From positions 24,538,822-24,602,821 of the forward strand of contig CAIIXF020000008.1 in NCBI GenBank assembly GCA_903813345.2: 64,000 nt of DNA, given 5' to 3'. This document shows positions 61,677 through 64,000 of the stretch, piece after piece. The position numbers and the translations under genes are program-made. The notes beneath the pieces were generated by a model. That model was given only the letters and a program-made list of their open reading frames with translations. It was not told the DNA's origin and ran no database searches. The stretch is from Owenia fusiformis. Taxonomy: Eukaryota > Annelida > Polychaeta > Sabellida > Oweniidae. How positions within the stretch are numbered: position 1 is the stretch's first letter; every line of letters starts with the position of its first letter.

Positions 61677-63240
61677 TTAGACTCCCATTTCCCATAAACT
61701 TTTTCTAATTGTGGTTACAGTTATTAATTACGTAGCAATGTCTATAAGATAAAATCAATTTTGCTGTGAAAACTGACACATGCTGAGTTTGTATCCCAGA
61801 TATCATGATGAAATGAACTTTTGGAAGTGTTGGAGGTCCACCATCGTAGAATGGCCTTCACATGGTAAGCTAGCAAAAATATGATCTAAATCAAGTAAAG
61901 TGGTTTGATAATATAGAGTAGGTTATTGTTCACCAGAATTAAGATGAACTTATCAAACCACAGTTTTATGACAGGATAACATGTGTGGTCACCAAATTCT
62001 GAAGCTCTTATCAGAACACTGATTTCTGAAATATTTAAATTGGTAGAAATTCTGAATATAAAAATGTTTGATTTGGAGGTAAAGTAAGCAAGCTTCTGAA
62101 TGGTTCCCGTTTACTTTTAGTGACTTGATCTGTAAATCAATTAAACTCTCATGTTCTTAAAATTGAAAAATCAAAACCATTGAAGATTACAACCTGGAAA
62201 CAAGTTGAACCCCACCTTAGTAGCTTGTTATGAATCTGTCTACTTCAGAAAAAAGGTTCAAGTAGTTTTGGGCAATTCCCTCTTATTTGATGTGTAGCAA
62301 GGGTTTTGTTTTTAAGTATCTGCCCAATGAAACATTGATACCTCAATATCAAAATTATTTTGCTTGTTTTGTTTATCGAGTCTTATTTTCCAAATAAAAC
62401 CTATTAGAAGCACTTTGTTCATTGGCATTATATGAATAAAGAGGTAGCATCAATATTTAAGTGGAGTCTTAGCAAGATTTACAATATCACCTTAAGATTA
62501 AGGATACAGCTATTTAATAGAACTACCAAGACTAACAAAGTATAGTCAAACAATCTAAAGAATTTGCCACAATCTGGTCCTGTAAGAGAAAACATTTTAC
62601 AGGTCATTTACATTTTGAACAGATATAAACCTCCCAGAAAATATTCAATATGCAATAAAATGGGATATGTCTCAGTGCCAGACTCACATGCATGTTGCAC
62701 ATCCTCTTAAAAGGGAATAAATTTGGGCTTTTGAAATATATAATCTGAAATGAAAATACAAACTTTGGTAAAGACGAACATGTTATAAGAAACGTAATTG
62801 GTATAAGGTACACATTCAAATAATAACCCACAGCCCGTTGGAGATTTTCAATGTAGATTTTCAATAAAAGTTTCTAAAGCCTTTAACAATAAAAATAATA
62901 TAAATTCCTGGCTGGTCAGGATATGAAAATTGAAATTTTCTTCCATTAAAAGATTTTAATTTTGCTATTCTTGTTCTTCTCAAAGTTTTAGAGCTATTCT
63001 AAATCTTGCTATCAAGCTATCCAAAATCAACAACAATGGAGATGTCTAAGGGATTTGCTTACAAGAGTAACAATTCTGTATTTTAACAAGTTCAATCATT
63101 GAATTAAAATCAGTGCATGAAATAAGGATTTTTTTAACCTAGACATTTTGGCAGGCCAGCCAGATTTAAACAAGCCATATCATTTTTTCTCAGGCCAATT
63201 TTTGGCAGGCTGTTTCTTACTTCTCTGGCTAAAAATTTCA
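61677..63240. other. No recognisable feature
   Basis: AT-rich sequence without supported gene or repeat. Confidence 0.4.
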
Positions 63241-63245
63241 CTTAA

Positions 63246-63619
63246 AGTCTGTTACACTGCTTCAAGGGCAAGCAGTTAGACCTGAAATATAAGAAATCTA
63301 AATAATAAATTGTTTATTTCTATTGCACACGAATGGCATTTGTTATGTTGGATTGCTTGTAAATTGGCTCATAAAGTCTGTAACCTCTTATATTTTGATG
63401 CTTCTCTACCGTGTTAATTCTCAAAAAATAACATGGCAGGCAGACCTCAAATTACAAGAGGGCATAGGCTTATTGCACTAAACACTAAATAATCTGAAAT
63501 ATACAAATGCCATTCGTGTCCAATATGAATATACTTTTTTATATATTATGGCACAATGGTCTATAGATTTCTTATTTTTCAGGTTCAACTGCTTGCCTTT
63601 GAAGCAGTGAAACAGACTG
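63246..63619. repeat. Inverted repeat pair, arms about 100 bp
   Basis: AGTCTGTTACACTGCTTCAA through GCAAGCAGTTAGACCTGAAA to CACGAATGGCATTTGT recurs inverted at 63505-63619 with scattered changes and a ~25 bp insertion in the right arm; 160 bp between. Probably a small foldback element. Confidence 0.75.
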
Positions 63620-63927
63620 TACCATATTTCTCCACAATCACTCTAAAATGAGATTTAGTTTAGTACAATATTAACAAAGATAAAACTTATTCCATTGCAT
63701 GTCATGTATTATTCACTATACTGTACTTGATGACTTAACCAACAGCCTGGGTGTGCTGATTTCCCCCTAGATTCACCTTACAAAAACATGAGGAACATGT
63801 ACATATTGATCAAACTAAATTGTACTGATTTTGGTCGGTTTAGAATTGCTCAGAACTCAGAAGCTTCAAGGTATTCAAAAACACATACTGTGGACACAGA
63901 CTCCACTAAAATTCAAGGTATATATTA

Positions 63928-64000
63928 GAGGTGTCACAATCCAAAAGAATTTTGGTACGGAACGGTACAATTTGTCTCGGGACACGGTACTTTCGGGATG
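63928..64000 (+). mobile_element. Left end of a TIR element cut by the window edge
   Basis: AGGTGTCACAATCC followed by TTGGTACGGAACGGTAC and GGGACACGGTAC, a terminus type common among hAT-like MITEs. Only one end is visible. Confidence 0.35.

Overview
This is an AT-rich eukaryotic window (intron-bearing, roughly one third G+C by eye), most likely from a marine invertebrate. The reasons are a long multi-exon gene with large introns, a dense load of cut-and-paste and foldback transposons, Penelope-like and tRNA-derived SINE remnants, and tandem-core elements resembling the Helentron-associated or 'pearl' repeats described in molluscs, insects and other invertebrates. I cannot name the species; nothing bacterial, viral or organellar is seen.

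The only host gene I can support is on the minus strand, from about 46.1 kb down to at least 13.86 kb: a kinesin-3 motor of the KIF16B/STARD9 (KIF16A) group. I recovered 17 consecutive exons. All splice junctions are GT/AG, all phases agree, and together they give about 600 uninterrupted residues: P-loop, switch I, switch II, a Ser-rich loop-12 insertion, neck and neck coil, an FHA domain and the start of the tail. Several details (His in place of the usual Asn in switch I, the long loop 12 with an SPSGT stretch, GPYVQ, DSSLPHL) look more STARD9-like than KIF16B-like. The first exon or exons (motor N-terminus) and the tail (coiled coil, PX or START) were not found and probably lie outside the window or were missed.

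Everything else is repeat or unrecognised intronic/intergenic sequence. From left to right: a mariner-like TIR element (0.5-1.5 kb); a Penelope endonuclease relic (3.4 kb); a 38-bp minisatellite (5.75-6.49 kb); a transposon with a second transposon nested in it, both with intact target duplications (7.3-10.5 kb); a 30-bp minisatellite (13.4-13.8 kb); a tandem-core Helentron-like element (14.2-15.7 kb); two deleted mariners, one retaining the catalytic half and the other the DNA-binding half of a transposase (20.5-22.8 kb); a series of hairpins that share an apical motif but not their arms (23.2-23.4 and 33.8 kb); two copies of a CpG-rich MITE, one CpG-decayed (29.3 and 44.3 kb); a Harbinger-like TIR element with a Myb/SANT-like exon (32.5-35.0 kb); foldback elements in introns; SINEs (37.7 and 43.4 kb); more Helentron-like copies (40, 42, 53, 57 and 61 kb); hAT-like elements ending in CAGGCCCGTAGCCAG (53.4 and 54.2-56.0 kb); and an 850-bp near-perfect palindrome (59.9-60.8 kb).

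The most interesting signal is the Helentron-like family. Its copies carry a 5' hairpin and terminal inverted words that differ between subfamilies by matched changes on both sides, which suggests the structures themselves are maintained.
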